The translations under genes were made by a program, and so were the position numbers. This document shows positions 21,851-34,767 of a DNA stretch of 64,000 nt, one piece after another. A model generated the notes under the pieces. The model was not told the DNA's origin, did no database searches, and saw only the letters and a program-made list of their open reading frames with translations. The stretch spans positions 21,187,980 to 21,251,979 of the forward strand of contig NC_056407.1 of the NCBI RefSeq assembly GCF_905147365.1, in the 5' to 3' direction. The number at the start of each line of letters is the position of its first letter. Within the stretch, counting starts at the first letter, position 1. Origin of the DNA: Aricia agestis. Its lineage: Eukaryota > Arthropoda > Insecta > Lepidoptera > Lycaenidae.

Positions 21851-23060
21851 TATAAAGTGGTATTTTATTTGATTTTTTTTTGGTTGCGTTCGCTTGCGGC
21901 AAAGATTGGAAAGGCACTTTACGGATCAATTTCCCTGATAGTATGTTACGTAACATACAATAATATTGTTATAATTGATACGGAAGGCTAAGCCAGATCC
22001 AAGGTCGATGCAAATGGGTCCAGTGGTTACGTTAATGGTCCCTACCCGAAGGTTTCTCCCATCAGGGTCCGTCCCAGGGGAGTTGTAAAAGGGACATAAA
22101 ATTCTATTGATTTAGGTATTCATTGAATGTACAAACCGACGCGATAGGGAATTGGTTTGTCAAATGAGAAAAATGAAAGTGAAACTTAATTTTTTTTCAC
22201 AAAGGTTTTAAATTATTTATTACACTTATGAGCTATGAGCAACAACAATGAGAGATTATTCATTACAAAATATTACGATTCCAACTAATTGCTCTTTACA
22301 TATTTTACCAAAAATAAAATGATAATTAATCTATAATTAATAATAAAAGAATTTTAAAAAACTTATAAAAAGTATAATATACTTTTATTAAAATATTTAT
22401 ACTATTCAATTAAAAACTTTGAACAAAAGTTGAAACACGAAAGAAAAATACACAGAATAATATGACTGAAAAATAATTTACACATTTTTGTTATAATAAC
22501 ATTGTATAATTTTGAATTTGTTTGTAGACATGTAGGCGATGTTTATTTTACCATTATGAAAGCCTTAATGAAAGCAAAACATATACATAAACCTATTCTA
22601 GTGTATGTTTTAGGTCAGACTTAGGACTCGGTTTATACATAAATAATGAAATAGCATTTGGAAAATACAACGTGGGTGTATATAGACAGCTACACAGCTA
22701 GGTACGCGTTTTTCGTACAAAATACTAACATGTTATTAAAGTAAGTGGCTGTAAATTCAACCATTTAGATTTATTTTTGGCATCTACGAAAATAATAAGT
22801 TGAAATTATTGTAGAAGTATCGAAATTTAAAATGGTAGAAATTATTAAAAACAGCAGTTAGAAATTAAAATATGGTCTGAATGTGTTAAGTTATGAAAAA
22901 AATATGTCTTCTCCAATATTTTTTTTACGTGTTATAATAATATTAAGTTTTGAGGTTTTAAAATAATTGCGAGTAGGTATGTATCAGAGAAGTTGGTTCA
23001 TAGTAAGATGGCGGACCTAAGTAATTTGGTTGCGTTTGAAACCCAGCAGACAGAAAACAA
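21851..23060. other. Beat-like intron 3, AT-rich
   Basis: No gene or recognisable element, apart from a low-complexity A/T stretch at 22300-22520. Confidence 0.35.
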
Positions 23061-23063
23061 TTT

Positions 23064-23452
23064 AGCGGGCCCTTAGACGATTAATTTTATCGTGCATTAT
23101 CACGTATTGTGTCATATTATTATTGGCCGTCTAGGGTTGATAATATTGAATTGGGGTGGTGTCGGGTCTGCAAAATGTAGATGATCGCTGGTAGAGTTGC
23201 GATAGGTTCTATCGTACCCGCAACTCTGCCTTAAGCGATGAGTGGAGCACCAGGGTTTTAGTGGGTAGACAGGAGACCCACATACCCCGGCCGATATCCC
23301 CAATTTGCCGGGGATGCGTAAAGCATTTCCCCATGTTAAAAAAAAGGGTTGATATTGAACGCGCCAGCCTTACAATCTTATTATCAAATAAATTGTTCCT
23401 TAATATTGTTCAATGATATTGCACAATAAAATTGATCGTCTAGGAGCCCGCT
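23064..23452. mobile_element. MITE carrying a nested LINE tail
   Basis: Left TIR agcgggcccttagacgat then aattttat; right TIR ataaaattgatcgtc then taggagcccgct. The arms are about 33 bases with few mismatches. A LINE 3' end sits inside (23151-23345). Confidence 0.8.
23151..23345 (+). mobile_element. 5'-truncated LINE 3' end
   Basis: It carries gttttagtgggtagacagg, agacccacataccccgg and ccggggatgcgtaaagc, and ends in an A-run; I know this tail from lepidopteran LINEs. It is flanked by gggttgataatattgaa (23134-23150) and gggttgatattgaa (23346-23359), a target duplication with a 3-base indel. Confidence 0.75.
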
Positions 23453-23989
23453 GAATATAGTTCGACAAAATGACGGAGGTCCATCAACTGCCTATGGATC
23501 GATTTCTTCGATTCTACATATCGACAAAGCTCCTATTCGGCCTATGTCAAAAGTTTGCGTTTGCCCTAGGACACCTTAAAACATATTAAGAAACCAACTG
23601 TACGCATGGTTAAACTACGTCTTACTAAAACATAAGGCTCAGTTCACATTGCAACGTAACTCAGTGCGCGTTGCGATGCAACTCATTAGCTTTGTCCACA
23701 CTGTGCCTTATTTTGATCCTCAAGGGCATGCATTATAGCGCAGTCAACATCGCATGTGAGGCATACTCGCGACGCTATGACACTTTTATTTCCAACGCGG
23801 GTGGATTTTGACGCATTCAATTATTGAATATGCCAAACGTTAGTTGAATAATAAAAAAATGATGACGAAAATTGAAGATGAATTTTTATAGTGTGGACAT
23901 AGCTATTCAGAATTTTTCCCAAGCCCAAGTAAGTCCAAGGTGATGGGCTACCTGTTACGATTCTGTGCTTCAATATATTTTATTCACGT

Positions 23990-24100
23990 TTTATTTATTT
24001 ATTTAATAACTTCATGCAAATATTTACATAGGCGGGCTTAATGCCTAGTGGCATTCTCTACCAGCCAACCTTAGGGTGATGATGAGAATGTTGAATAGGC
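23990..24100 (-). repeat. Relic LINE or SINE tail
   Basis: The phrases taggcgggcttaatgcc, gtggcattctctaccagcc and aaccttagggtgatgatgag resemble the 3' end of a common lepidopteran retroelement in reverse orientation. It is strongly decayed. Confidence 0.4.
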
Positions 24101-24624
24101 GCATTCTAAAACAATATTACTTAGTTAAAATATGATGTGATAAATAGTTTTATAAACATTAATGTCTGATAACTTTTATTTTAATACATTTAATTATAAT
24201 AAACCTACTTATTACATACTAATACGCACTATAATATTATGATAAAACTATACATAATTATTTAAAATAAATAATTAAAAAATATACCTACATAAAATAT
24301 ATGTTCATAATAAAATACTAAATTACCAAAAGAAAATATGGAAAAAATTATTAAATATGAATTCCTGTGGAAACTAAATCTAATTACTTATTATCATTCA
24401 ACTGATTTTGTAAATATAATTGACGAACTCTATGTTTATATTCCTGTGTAACAAATAACATTTTCATAATGTTTCATTTGGAAATTCATTGTGTTGCCTC
24501 GTCACTTTGCTATGTGGTCTTACCCTAATTCATCACGTAACATTCACACCACCGTGAAAAAGCATTATTCATATTGTTATTATTCATATAGTTATAAATT
24601 TTACTAACACGTTTTGTATTACAG

Positions 24625-24776
24625 TGAACGTGGTTCGTATGGAGCCGACACCTACGCAGCTGCCCGTCAGAATAATAAATTTAGATAACTCCTCTTGTAG
24701 TTTAGCTATAAATTATATCCTAATGGGAGTATTGATTTTGTCCCTAACCTGTGTAACCTTCGGCGTTAGATCCTAA
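24625..24776 (+). CDS. Beaten-path-like Ig protein, terminal exon
   Basis: The exon follows gttttgtattacag. Its first two bases complete a valine codon, and 49 codons plus TAA follow. It encodes NVVRMEPTPTQLPVRIINL, then DNSSCSL and a hydrophobic end (INYILMGVLILSLTCVTFGV) finishing in Arg-Ser. A small-residue cluster (DNSSC) before about 20 hydrophobic residues with almost no cytoplasmic tail suits a GPI-attachment signal. A single transmembrane segment is the alternative. NSS is a fourth possible N-glycosylation site. Insect Beat proteins include secreted and membrane-attached forms. The in-frame stop ends the gene. Confidence 0.82.
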
Positions 24777-25480
24777 ATTCTATAGATGTTGACTAGTGTC
24801 CGACTGAAAGTTTTTGGCTGAGGCCGTTTTGATTAAAACCATATTATTCTTTTCCAAAGTTAAAGTTTATAATGTGTAAAAATTTAAAATTAAATGTTGA
24901 CAGTTTTAATAGTTTTAAAACTTTAAAATTTTTTGATCATTTTAGAATGATTGTCATTCTGTTACATTCATGGTACCAAAAAAGTTGATATTTCTTATGG
25001 ACCGAAACTTCGCTCTGACACTAGTTTTAAGTTAACACTGTTAACACAATATACTATAGTAGAAGACGGTATTATTTATAACTTTTATAGTATAAAATGT
25101 TCCTGATACAATAAGCGGAAATTCATTTTTGTTCTGTTAACTTTTGATTCCTCGAGCCATTTAAATGGAACTTATGATTTACAACTTGATTTACGTTTAA
25201 ACTTTACTGAGATTCGACTCTTAACTGAGAAAGTAAATTATGTCAATTAACGTTTAACTAATGCAGTTAATTATGATTTCGTGAGTTGATTTCGTGACAA
25301 GATAATGCTATTGATTAACTCAAAGTAATGTACTTTTCTCAAAGCTTTGATGTACTTATTTTTTAATTCGAAATGTGCAAAGTATAAAATCAATGTATTT
25401 TCCAATTATGTATTACCATAAATGTATGTAAAGTTAATATAATATTTTTTTGAAAATAAAAGATGATGTATAAAAGTAAA
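24777..25480 (+). terminator. Probable 3' UTR and poly(A) region
   Basis: After the stop at 24776 the sequence is AT-rich with no element seen. The first canonical AATAAA I find is at 25455-25460. The exact cleavage site is not determined. Confidence 0.4.
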
Positions 25481-26635
25481 CTTAAAAAGAAATATATCAT
25501 AAAACGAATCAAGATTTATTGAATGATGATGTTCATTTTATTTTCTGTTGTATTTATTATGTTTAAGATTTATAATATTATTTAGTTTATAATACTATTT
25601 AGCTCATTTATAATATTATGTATCGTGTTATGAAAATAACGAAATATAAGGTCTAAATGTCTACCGCACAACAAAAATTGCAAGATTGAAGATTTTTGCC
25701 TCAACTCTTGCGAGTTATGTTGTAAATTTTTACTCCTTACTTGGCAACCCCAAACCATTTTGCAATGCGCTTCTTTATGTCATTTGTATAACTTTACATT
25801 AAATGCTTATGTACGCGTAATTATGAGACTGAATTAGGATATTTAAAATCAAATTCCATAGACAGAACTTAATTCCTCAAACATAGCTGGTTTGTTTGGC
25901 GTTAGCTTTTGTATTTTTATACATCGCGCAGTTTGTATTAAAAGATACAAGGATGAAAACTAATACCACGTGTTAAATTTCTATACACGAAAATAGTATA
26001 ATTTTAAATATTTGATTTGCATAGAGCATTTAAAACATTTCAAATTTAATAAATTAAATAAATAATCTTGCACAACATTCACACTGTTAAATCATGTGAT
26101 AAAAGTTAAAATATTAATATTTTTAACCCTAGTACAAGTCGTACTTTTGGGTTGAAAAGTTTCAGATAATCATCGTTTTAAGTTATGAAAAAATCTGTAA
26201 AAAAGGCCCAAAATGATATTGATTATAATAGAAGTTTATCAAAAACACTTTGGAGGTTGCATCTGTCTATTTTAAGCGTTTTGCTAAGAGTAGTTCTATT
26301 TTCAAACAATGAGTGTTATGATTACGATAAAAAAGGTGAAAACTACCTTTACTTTTAAAAAATATCCACTCCCAAAAACATGCGAGCAAGAATTAAAAAT
26401 ATTATGTTTTAAGATTCGTCGATTTATTTTAGCTTTGACAAGAGGAAGTACGTCTCATTTATTATAGTTTGATGTATTATGATTGATGTATTATTTTTCT
26501 TTCGTTACCTGTCGTTCTCAAATCTTTATTACGATAAAAGTTATGAGAGCGTTAAATAGAAAATCTCTAACACTAAACTAATCATTGATTTGGCTGGTTT
26601 CTAAAAGAAAACTGGATTTGATATGACGAAATGTT
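25481..26635. other. Intergenic AT-rich sequence
   Basis: I see no gene, element or notable structure downstream of the Beat-like gene here. Confidence 0.35.
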
Positions 26636-26796
26636 TTTGGACGCTGTTAAGCATTCGTGTACTAACCCACACAAAAATTACGTATTGAGTTATGAATGCA
26701 GTTATGTTCTTTAGATGATTTAGAACAAGACTGCATTCAAAATTTGTCAACAAAAAAATTGTGGGTTAGGACACTAATGCTTAACAGCGACCTTTT
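26636..26796. mobile_element. Small foldback MITE
   Basis: Left end gacgctgttaagcattc then gtgtactaacccaca; right end tgtgggttaggacac then taatgcttaacagcg. The inverted arms are about 33 bases around an 80-base core. Confidence 0.8.
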
Positions 26797-29110
26797 GTGA
26801 TGTATAATATAATAAAGATTGGCAACATAGCGGTAACAATACATATCAGATATCGGAGTGAGTATATATAAGTGTTGTGCGCGGTGTTAACATAAGTGTT
26901 TGTGCTTTGATCGTTCTAAACGTAAAAACAACACAGTTTATTATTATTTGCCTGTGTTTGCGTTATGCTAAGTACTCATATGCGGTTGTGCTCGATAGTT
27001 TTACTCCAAATCGAGTGATTATTACTGTGTGGACCGAAAAACTGACAGCTCGAAAGCTCGTATCGAACCGCTCGAAGGCTCGCATCGAGCCGGCTTGATG
27101 GAATTAAATATATCGATTTAGAATAAAACTATCGAGCAATGCTGAATGTGTGGACGAAATCCCGAGCCGCGGGTTTTGCTCGACGTTATTGCTTGATCGA
27201 GCAAAACCGTATGTGAGTACTTAGCATTACATAATTTTGACAATAGGATGTATTACTGATATGTTTTCACGCAAGAGGCAGCATCAGCGTAGTAGTAAAC
27301 AAAAAGTTTCATTTGACGTTTGACAACGTTGAACTGTCAATATTCTGATATTTGCAACATGTCGGATTTTGATTGGATTAACTGTATGTGCTAGTATTTG
27401 ACTACTGAGAGTGTTGTTTTTACACTCTCAATAGCACACTTAACGGCCTTGCTAATACAAAAATAATATTTTACTAGCCCTAATATAAACACGAAAACTG
27501 TGTATATTTAAAATGTTTTTATTATAATATTTACGTAATGATTTTGTAAGTTTAAAGGTATCCGAAGATGACAGAAAATTATAATTATAATCGTGTTTGA
27601 AAAAAAAATACAAAGTTTAAAACGTATAGAAAAAAATATTTGTATGTTGTACGCGTTAAGCATACTCTGTAATGAATATAATAAAATATAATACCAAAAT
27701 TACGTTGAGGGTTTTGTGAATGAGTAAAATGTAATTCAAGGAAAAATGTTATAAACATTTAAAATTATATGAATTAGAATTTGTGAAATGGCAACACTGT
27801 AATTTAGGGAAAGAATTTTATAATTTTGCGCTTGTTTTCTTTTGCTATGTCACAATTTCATTTAAATTTAGAATGTGTGTAATTAAACTATTAAGAAAAT
27901 ATTTTGTTAAATCAGTGTTTTAAGGTGCTTACACACTTGAAATCTAAGATATCTTTTAAACCTGCAGTTTGCAGAATCGTATCAAGTGTGCAAGCATCTC
28001 TATTGTTTTTATTTCCTGTTTTTTTCGACCAACTTAATTTGTTTCTTTGAAATTGTAATAATACATTGAATATAGAAAACGCTGTATGAATTTTCTGCGA
28101 AAAACGCGTCAACCCGACGAGCCGTGAATGTTAAAATGCGTTCCAAATAAACAATTTTGCCGCTTTCTGCACGAAAACATTAATAATATTATTATGTTAA
28201 CGTTTACACATATCACGTAGTAAGTGTGTACACACAACGTCCAAAACGCCTTTATTATTATAATATATTTTTTTGTCTGTTAAAAAACACTATACTCACT
28301 ATAAACACGCACTATAAACATTTCATGGTATAATTCATTATCTTATCGTGAATTAATATTTTTTTTACAAATTATCACTTTTTTAAACAAATATTATGAT
28401 TTCCTTCTCACATTTAAGCCTCCCTAAAAATAGACAGTTGATCTGGTATTGTTCTTCTTTTTATTATCTTACTGTTAGACTAATCGCACCGGAAAATCGG
28501 CCGACCTGGCCGGACACGTTTCGTTATGTCAAGCCCAGAGCATGGAATCGACATAACTGCGAATTCGCATCGCATCGCAAATATCTATGACAAAATTACG
28601 ATGCGATGCGATATGCGATATTGTGTGGGAGCTCTAACATTGATTTGACATAACCCAACCCAATTACGTAAGTCATCTGCCATATAATTCTTTATGTGGT
28701 ACATTCCCGTGTGTATGAACCAATTCACTCTAATAAGGCTTTTTATTAAACGGAACTTGTAGACAGCATTTGTAGACAGCACGTGTCAACAGCAGTTACC
28801 GGCAAGTTCACGACTGCCGTCAACTGTCGACGGCTGCCGTCGATTGTCAAGGGCCGCCCGTCTGTAAAAAGCCCAACTTGGTTGATATACCTGTATAGAG
28901 GCTTTAACACAATCATTGCTCTTACATCGAGCTAATCGAATTAGGGTCAATGAATATTAACACGATTACACATAACAGGTTAATTGTTGATTTGGTGAAT
29001 CTTGATTGAACATTAGAACGTAAGGGCGTCTATTTGCAGTGGATAGTTTCGATCCATCGCAAATAAACAAACACGAGGTCGAACAGACGGACACTTTGGT
29101 AAATATTTTT
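26797..29110. other. Intergenic sequence, little structure
   Basis: AT-rich. Near 28565-28620 catcgcatcgcaaatat is followed by the mirrored gatgcgatgcgatatgcg, a small imperfect palindrome. No gene is supported. Confidence 0.35.
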
Positions 29111-29116
29111 GCTAAC

Positions 29117-29280
29117 CCCCGACAAAAAAGAGGGGTGTTATAAGTTTGACGTGTCTGTCTGTCTGTTTGTCTGTGTGTGTATCTGTCCGTGGCATCGTAG
29201 CATCCAAACGTGTGGACCGATTTTGATTTTGTTTTTTTTGTTTGAAAGCTGACATGATCGAGAGTGTTCTTAGCTATAAT
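29117..29280 (+). repeat. 'cccccgacaaaaaagagggg' dispersed repeat
   Basis: It starts cccccgacaaaaaagagggg and includes ttataagtttgacgtg, a gtctgtctgtctg run, and tgtggaccgattttgattt. I recognise this phrase order from many lepidopteran genomes. The class is unknown. Confidence 0.55.
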
Positions 29281-29282
29281 TC

Positions 29283-29345
29283 ATCATCATCAGCCTGCTC
29301 AATGCTGGACAATCAGGGTTTATCTAGTTCATGAAAGGCCGTTAG
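29283..29345 (-). repeat. Relic LINE 3' tail with TCATCATCATC
   Basis: The phrase tcatcatcatcagcctgctc followed by aatgctggacaatcaggg resembles the reverse complement of the RTE-type 3' end usual in Lepidoptera. It is short and decayed. Confidence 0.4.
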
Positions 29346-29772
29346 CAACTTGTAGTCGATTGATGGGTTTTATATTGCATTCTAGTTCGTGACATTTATG
29401 AATATACCATATACGTATACATATAATAATGGAAAGTTGACCTGGTGCTGCAGCATCACCTGGTAATTAATAGGATATCCAATTCCTCACCAACTTAGAG
29501 CAGAGATTTCGTGTTTGGGCTCATTTTAATTGCGACAACCAGTAAGAAGTAGATAAAGTATAAACAGTAAATATTTACATGCTGCTGCTGCAGCATCATC
29601 TGGATTCTATAGGAACCGAGCTTCTTATGAACCCAAAGTGGAGGTTTCATGATTGGGCTCATATTAACGGCCTCATCGAAAAGGACATTGATAGATGGTA
29701 ATCATGAGAATGTAATTCTGTTGATAGGAATTATTCTGCAGTATAACCAACACAAGTTTAAAAAGTATGAAA

Positions 29773-29893
29773 TAAAATTAAATTAAGAAATAAAAAAAAA
29801 CCCCCGCCAAAACAACTTTAAAAAGTAATGAAATAAAAAAACTTTTTAAAGTTGTTTTGGCGGGGGTTTTTTTAAATTTCTTAATTTAATTTT
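29773..29893. mobile_element. Foldback hairpin with CCCCCGCC core
   Basis: Arms of about 54 bases: aaaattaaattaagaaat and cccccgccaaaacaac on the left, mirrored by gttgttttggcggggg and atttcttaatttaatttt on the right. A chimeric SINE sits directly beside its right end. Confidence 0.8.
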
Positions 29894-29894
29894 C

Positions 29895-30261
29895 ATTCAA
29901 TAAGAGGGCAAACGAGCAAACAGGTCACCTGATGGAAAGCAACTTCCGTCGCCCATGGACACTCTCAGCATCAGAAGAGCAGCAGGTGCGTTGCCGGCCT
30001 TTTAAGAGGGAATAGGGTACTAGGGGAGGGTAGGGATGGGAAAGGAAGAGAAAAGGGGAGGGTAGGGAAGAGAATATAATAAAAAGGGGATAAAATAAAA
30101 TTTTGATTTTGATTTTGAATAGGATAGGGGTGGAGCCTCCGGTAAACTCACTCACTCGGCGATACACAGCGCAAGCGCTGTTTCACGCCAGTTTTCTGTG
30201 AGAACGTGGTATTTCTCCGGTTGAGCCGGCCCATTCGTGCCGAAGCATGGCTCTCCCATGT
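29895..30261 (-). mobile_element. Chimeric SINE, full-length with insert
   Basis: On the minus strand it has the complete head and tail. The pyrimidine-rich section carries an extra AT-rich block (gattttgattttgattttg at about 30101-30119). Confidence 0.82.
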
Positions 30262-31860
30262 TCAAATATGGATTAAAGGCTTTTTAAGTACTTTGTGTGT
30301 ACACGCTGTCACAAGTCAAAATGTTAGATTTTCTATTTAAATATAAAGAAATTTATGCAGGCTATCGATGTCTTCCTTATTGCTATACACTCTATAAACT
30401 TTAAGTGTATCGTAAGTTAGGATATATAGTTGTTTATTACATATCTACGCGTAGTAAACTTTTACAGTAAGCGAAATTAAACTTAGCACATATCATCATA
30501 ATTATAATGTTACATTTAAGTATGCAGAAAATGAACATTTGTGTTAATATTTATACGTTACGATTCTATATGAGGTCTATGATCGATAAAATATTATAAA
30601 TAATTTATATTTTATACTTACTATAAAATAAAAAAAATATACTAAAAGTAACAATAAAAGGACATTAGGTATTCTGGTCTAAAAAATAAATAAGATTATT
30701 TCCAATAGCTAGGCCATAATATGGCCATAGGAACTTTAAAAAAATATATGGACTTAACCCTGTAACTACAATTTCTAAATAATTATTTAATGAGGAAAAA
30801 ATATTAAGAGCATTAAAATTAAACTGGGAAATGACCCCTTACCCCATATTACCTCTTTCCTAGTACGATGCCATTTCCAGTACGATCCCTTTCCCAGTAA
30901 GACCCCTTGATATGTAATACTTTAAAAAAATAATCCTAACTAAATAATTACTCAGAAAATGCAGGGTTAAGTCCATATTTTTTGAGGTTCTTAATATGGC
31001 CTAGCTATTTTAAATAATCCTAGGTCTGGCCGCGCAGCTTTTTTTTTAGGCCAACATTGTATGGAGATTGCCTGATGTCCTTTGTCTTCAAATTCAATTT
31101 TAAGAATGTTCGTAGCAGCATAGCTACGCGTGTAGCGTTCACGCTACGGCGTAGGCGCGTAGCACATTCCGTAGCATCCGTTCTACGAACAATTACAAAT
31201 AAAAACTCAAAAATAGAACAAATATTTGAAGAACAAAGTATATTAAAGCCTTTATGGCAAAAAAGGTTTTATCTGATTAATTTTTGCCAAGCAGTGGGAC
31301 ACTGTAGGCTGCTAATAATAATAATAAAAGCACAATTTAGCTATCATAAAAATTTCTATTTGTTTCAAATATAGAAAGAGTGTATTTTTTATAATTTTTA
31401 AGAAAAATTAAACATTTTATTTTAAATCTCGACTATAATATTTAGTAAATATTTGCTTTTATATTATTATTTTGAAGCTGTTAAATGAAAAGAAAGAAAA
31501 TGAAATATTTATTTTGTAAGAGGTTATTTTCGTCTCATAATAAAATAGGTATGTAATAAATAAATGTTAGAATAATAAATGTGTGAAACATAACTTAGCT
31601 GAGCTATAATAATGTAAATGTAATTATAATATTTCGTGTACAGTCAGCCCCATTATACTTTTATTTTTGTATTTGTAAGGACATTTTTGTAGTTACACTA
31701 TGATTTTAATATAAACTTTCGCCTGTTTAATTTGACACTCTACGAGCTTAATACGTTAAGCGACCACATGACGACATCGCATCGGATGCGTTATCGGAAA
31801 TTGTAAAGAGTCACGTGAAACTAGACACACGAACAACCGTACGTACATGATGTTTTGTGC
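30262..31860. other. Intergenic sequence with repeat relics
   Basis: Mostly AT-rich. A LINE-like tail (gccaagcagtgggacactg then taggctgc and (TAA)n) lies at 31287-31326. At 31110-31190 a cluster of gctacgcg and cgtagc phrases forms small inverted repeats. No gene is supported. Confidence 0.4.
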
Positions 31861-31862
31861 CC

Positions 31863-31964
31863 AGGGGCCCTATTATGAGCTCTTAAATCCATTCACTTTA
31901 CGTCCTTATACAGTCAGATAAGGACGTAAAGAGAATGGATTTAAGAGCTCATGATAGAGGTCCT
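31863..31964. repeat. Hairpin, about 47-bp arms
   Basis: Left arm aggggccctattatgagc then tcttaaatcc and acgtccttat, mirrored on the right and ending agaggtcct. The loop acagtcag is 8 bases. It is a small MITE or a hairpin formed by inverted duplication. Confidence 0.8.
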
Positions 31965-32735
31965 ATCAGACAGAGAGCGGTCACGCGTACAAGCGTTCTG
32001 CGTTCGTATTCTACGTTCGAGCGGTCAGTCACGCAGGAGCAATTCTGACGCGGTCAGAACGCCCCCTGTGTGAGTATATCAATGTAAAGTAATACAATAC
32101 AAGAACGCAAAACTGACCGCTTAAACGCGTGATTGTCTCTATCTGGTACGTCTCTAAAGGTTAAACTGAACTGCAGCGAAATAATGCGACGTCACGTAGT
32201 TTCGATTCCGCGTAGTGTGATTTGTATCATACAATTTCATATTTAAAACGAGAATTGGCCATACCGTATATCGTCACTCCGCTGCAAAATATTGTTTCAC
32301 CTTTAGATTCAAGGTTTTTAGAAATAAATAATATCAAAACGAAGCGAAATTTCGTTTCTACAAAAATATTTTATTAATTTAATATTAAGTCCATCGCGTG
32401 CGGTGCGTTTTAAGTATGTGGTCTCTTACCATTAATTTCTCTAAAGTAAATTTGTGAAGCTGACTGTACAAAGCCGCCGCTGTGTTTAGGAATGTCAAAT
32501 ATTTACAACAAATGTGAAATTTTATCTCTTTATTATATAAATGTATTAAACGTTCGATTTACACGTATACAAATTCGTTTTATTTTCAACAAAAACCTTT
32601 TGAATAATAAAAATTAAAATATACATAATATTATTATTATTTGTTAGAAAAGGGGTAGAAAAAGAATACGAAATGAATACTACATATTACGGCAACGAGA
32701 TACAAAAAGTTGCGTTCATTTCACTCTTAAGCTTA

Positions 32736-33373
32736 TCACACACAGAGAAGGTAATTTAAAGATGTATATTATAGCACGATACATCTCGATACATCTCAAT
32801 ACATCTTTCTACAGAAATCGTCAGGAAACCACACACAGCAGCTATAATATTGTATATTTTTACATCTTTGTATCTTAAGATACCGAGCTATATGAAAATA
32901 TACATTTATATTTTGATACATCTAAATACATCTCAATATATTCCTGTATATTACGATACATCTCTTCTCTTCATAGGGTGTTAAAAAAATTCTGTGATTA
33001 TATTATATGTGTATGATAGACAGATACACACAGTGTTGCCACTTGCCACCTTAGCACAGCACTTCACAGCAGTTACTGCAGGCAGTCTGTTCCCCAGAGC
33101 CTATATTTCAATCAAATATCTTCAATCCACATCGTTCTGTTTGTGACACAATATGTAACAATGTGCGCATCAAAATTACAAAATCTAATAGCAAGTAACT
33201 CGAAAGGCCAGGCGTATTACAACATTAAAAATAAGAACAGCCTGTATAACAATTGAAATGTAGGGAAAGATACATTACATTACCTGTTGTGTGTATGATA
33301 CATTAATATAATGTGAAGATATACATCCCGGGATGTAATGTACATTAATATACATTACCTGCTCTGTCTGTGA
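32736..33373. mobile_element. Candidate MITE with GATACATCT-rich core
   Basis: Left end tcacacacagagaaggtaat and right end attacctgctctgtctgtga are inverted repeats with 18 of 20 positions matching. The core is rich in gatacatctc-like words (32780-32960). No coding capacity or target duplication was found, so the boundaries are provisional. Confidence 0.55.
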
Positions 33374-33860
33374 CAGCCTTTATTATTCGGTCATCGGTGT
33401 GACCTATAAGTCTAAGCTGAGAGTATTTACGGTAAGTTTTGAAAAGAAATAATTAAACATTTATTATTATTATACAACTAAGTTAACATAAACGAATAAA
33501 ACTTACAATTATAAACATCACATTGTAAGGATCCAGAGGTAGAATATAGTTTAAAATTTAATTTGTAAGATACTCAGGTACTGAACTCAAAGCGTATAAA
33601 GATAAGGAACTGATAAGAGAAATGTACTGGCTGGAGCTATTTCTGGCCAAGATTGTACCGCTTTCTCGGTGTATACGTATATAGGTATACGTCAATTCCT
33701 TTGAAAGCGTAGGTTTCTATTCTTGTATTTCTGTTAAATTATATTCTACAATGTCGGTTATTTTGTGTGTGTCGTATAATATGAACTGTATGATTTATAG
33801 AACATAGACTATTTAAGTGGCAAAATATGCAGTAAATACATAATATAAAATGGAAGAAAC

Positions 33861-33930
33861 ATGGACAGTAAAAAGTTTATTATTGTAATTTATGTTTGCA
33901 TATTATGCGTTTGTAAGTCGGAAGTAAGGG
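33861..33930 (+). other. Possible signal-peptide start, unproven
   Basis: ATG 33861 opens MDSKKFIIVIYVCILCVCK, which looks like a signal peptide, and gaagtaagg at 33919 could be a donor. An out-of-frame ATG lies just upstream, and the neighbouring 34090-34400 is repeat-like. No partner exon was found. It could be chance. Confidence 0.15.
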
Positions 33931-34767
33931 TCTGTTGCCTTACTCTTTACATTAATAACATTATACAGATTATGTTGAAATCTAGTACGAAGATAGTTTG
34001 TGTCTCGATAAGGATAGAGGGGAAGGAGAAGCAACGGAGAGAACAAGTAACAACAAGTAATTGTATAATTTCTTTAAATCTACAAAAATCTTGAGGGGTG
34101 TCAAGGGACACCCGGATGGAGCGAAGTTCTAGTTTATTATTTCTTATGTACAAAAAACCTGTATACACTAAAAAAACATACCCAAAAAATACGAAAAAAA
34201 AACCACAAAAAATCATAGCTACTGTTCAATACGAAATAGAATGACAAAACGAAAATAACTTGCTTTCTATGAGAGAGATAGAAACAGAGAGAGAAACACG
34301 CACTACTGCACGGCTTACTACTAACGACACAAAAAGTGTCGTTACAACTTTTCGTCTAAATTTTTTCTGTCTAGCCCCCTTTCGCAACGCGCCATAAGGA
34401 ACTTCGTTCTAACTACATTGTGTCTGTTCAATTTTATTTGAAGGACTAATGTAATTGAGCCTTTAATATGGACACCGAATTTAAGGTCCCCAATTTTGAC
34501 CCCAATTTCCATAAAAGAAAAGTAATCGACCGAAAATAATTTCGAAGCTTATGGGATCCTGAATTTATACGAATTCCAACAGTTTCCGGACAAAAGCGGA
34601 TTTGCGGGGCATTTCGGTCCCTTATTCGAATTATCTTATTGTAACAAATTATTGTACCTAATAACTATAAAAATATACAGATAAATTAAATTTTCAGTTT
34701 TGATTGTCTTTGCAATAATTTATTCATAATAATAATAGTGGTTTCGTTCAAACTATAAATTTCATTT

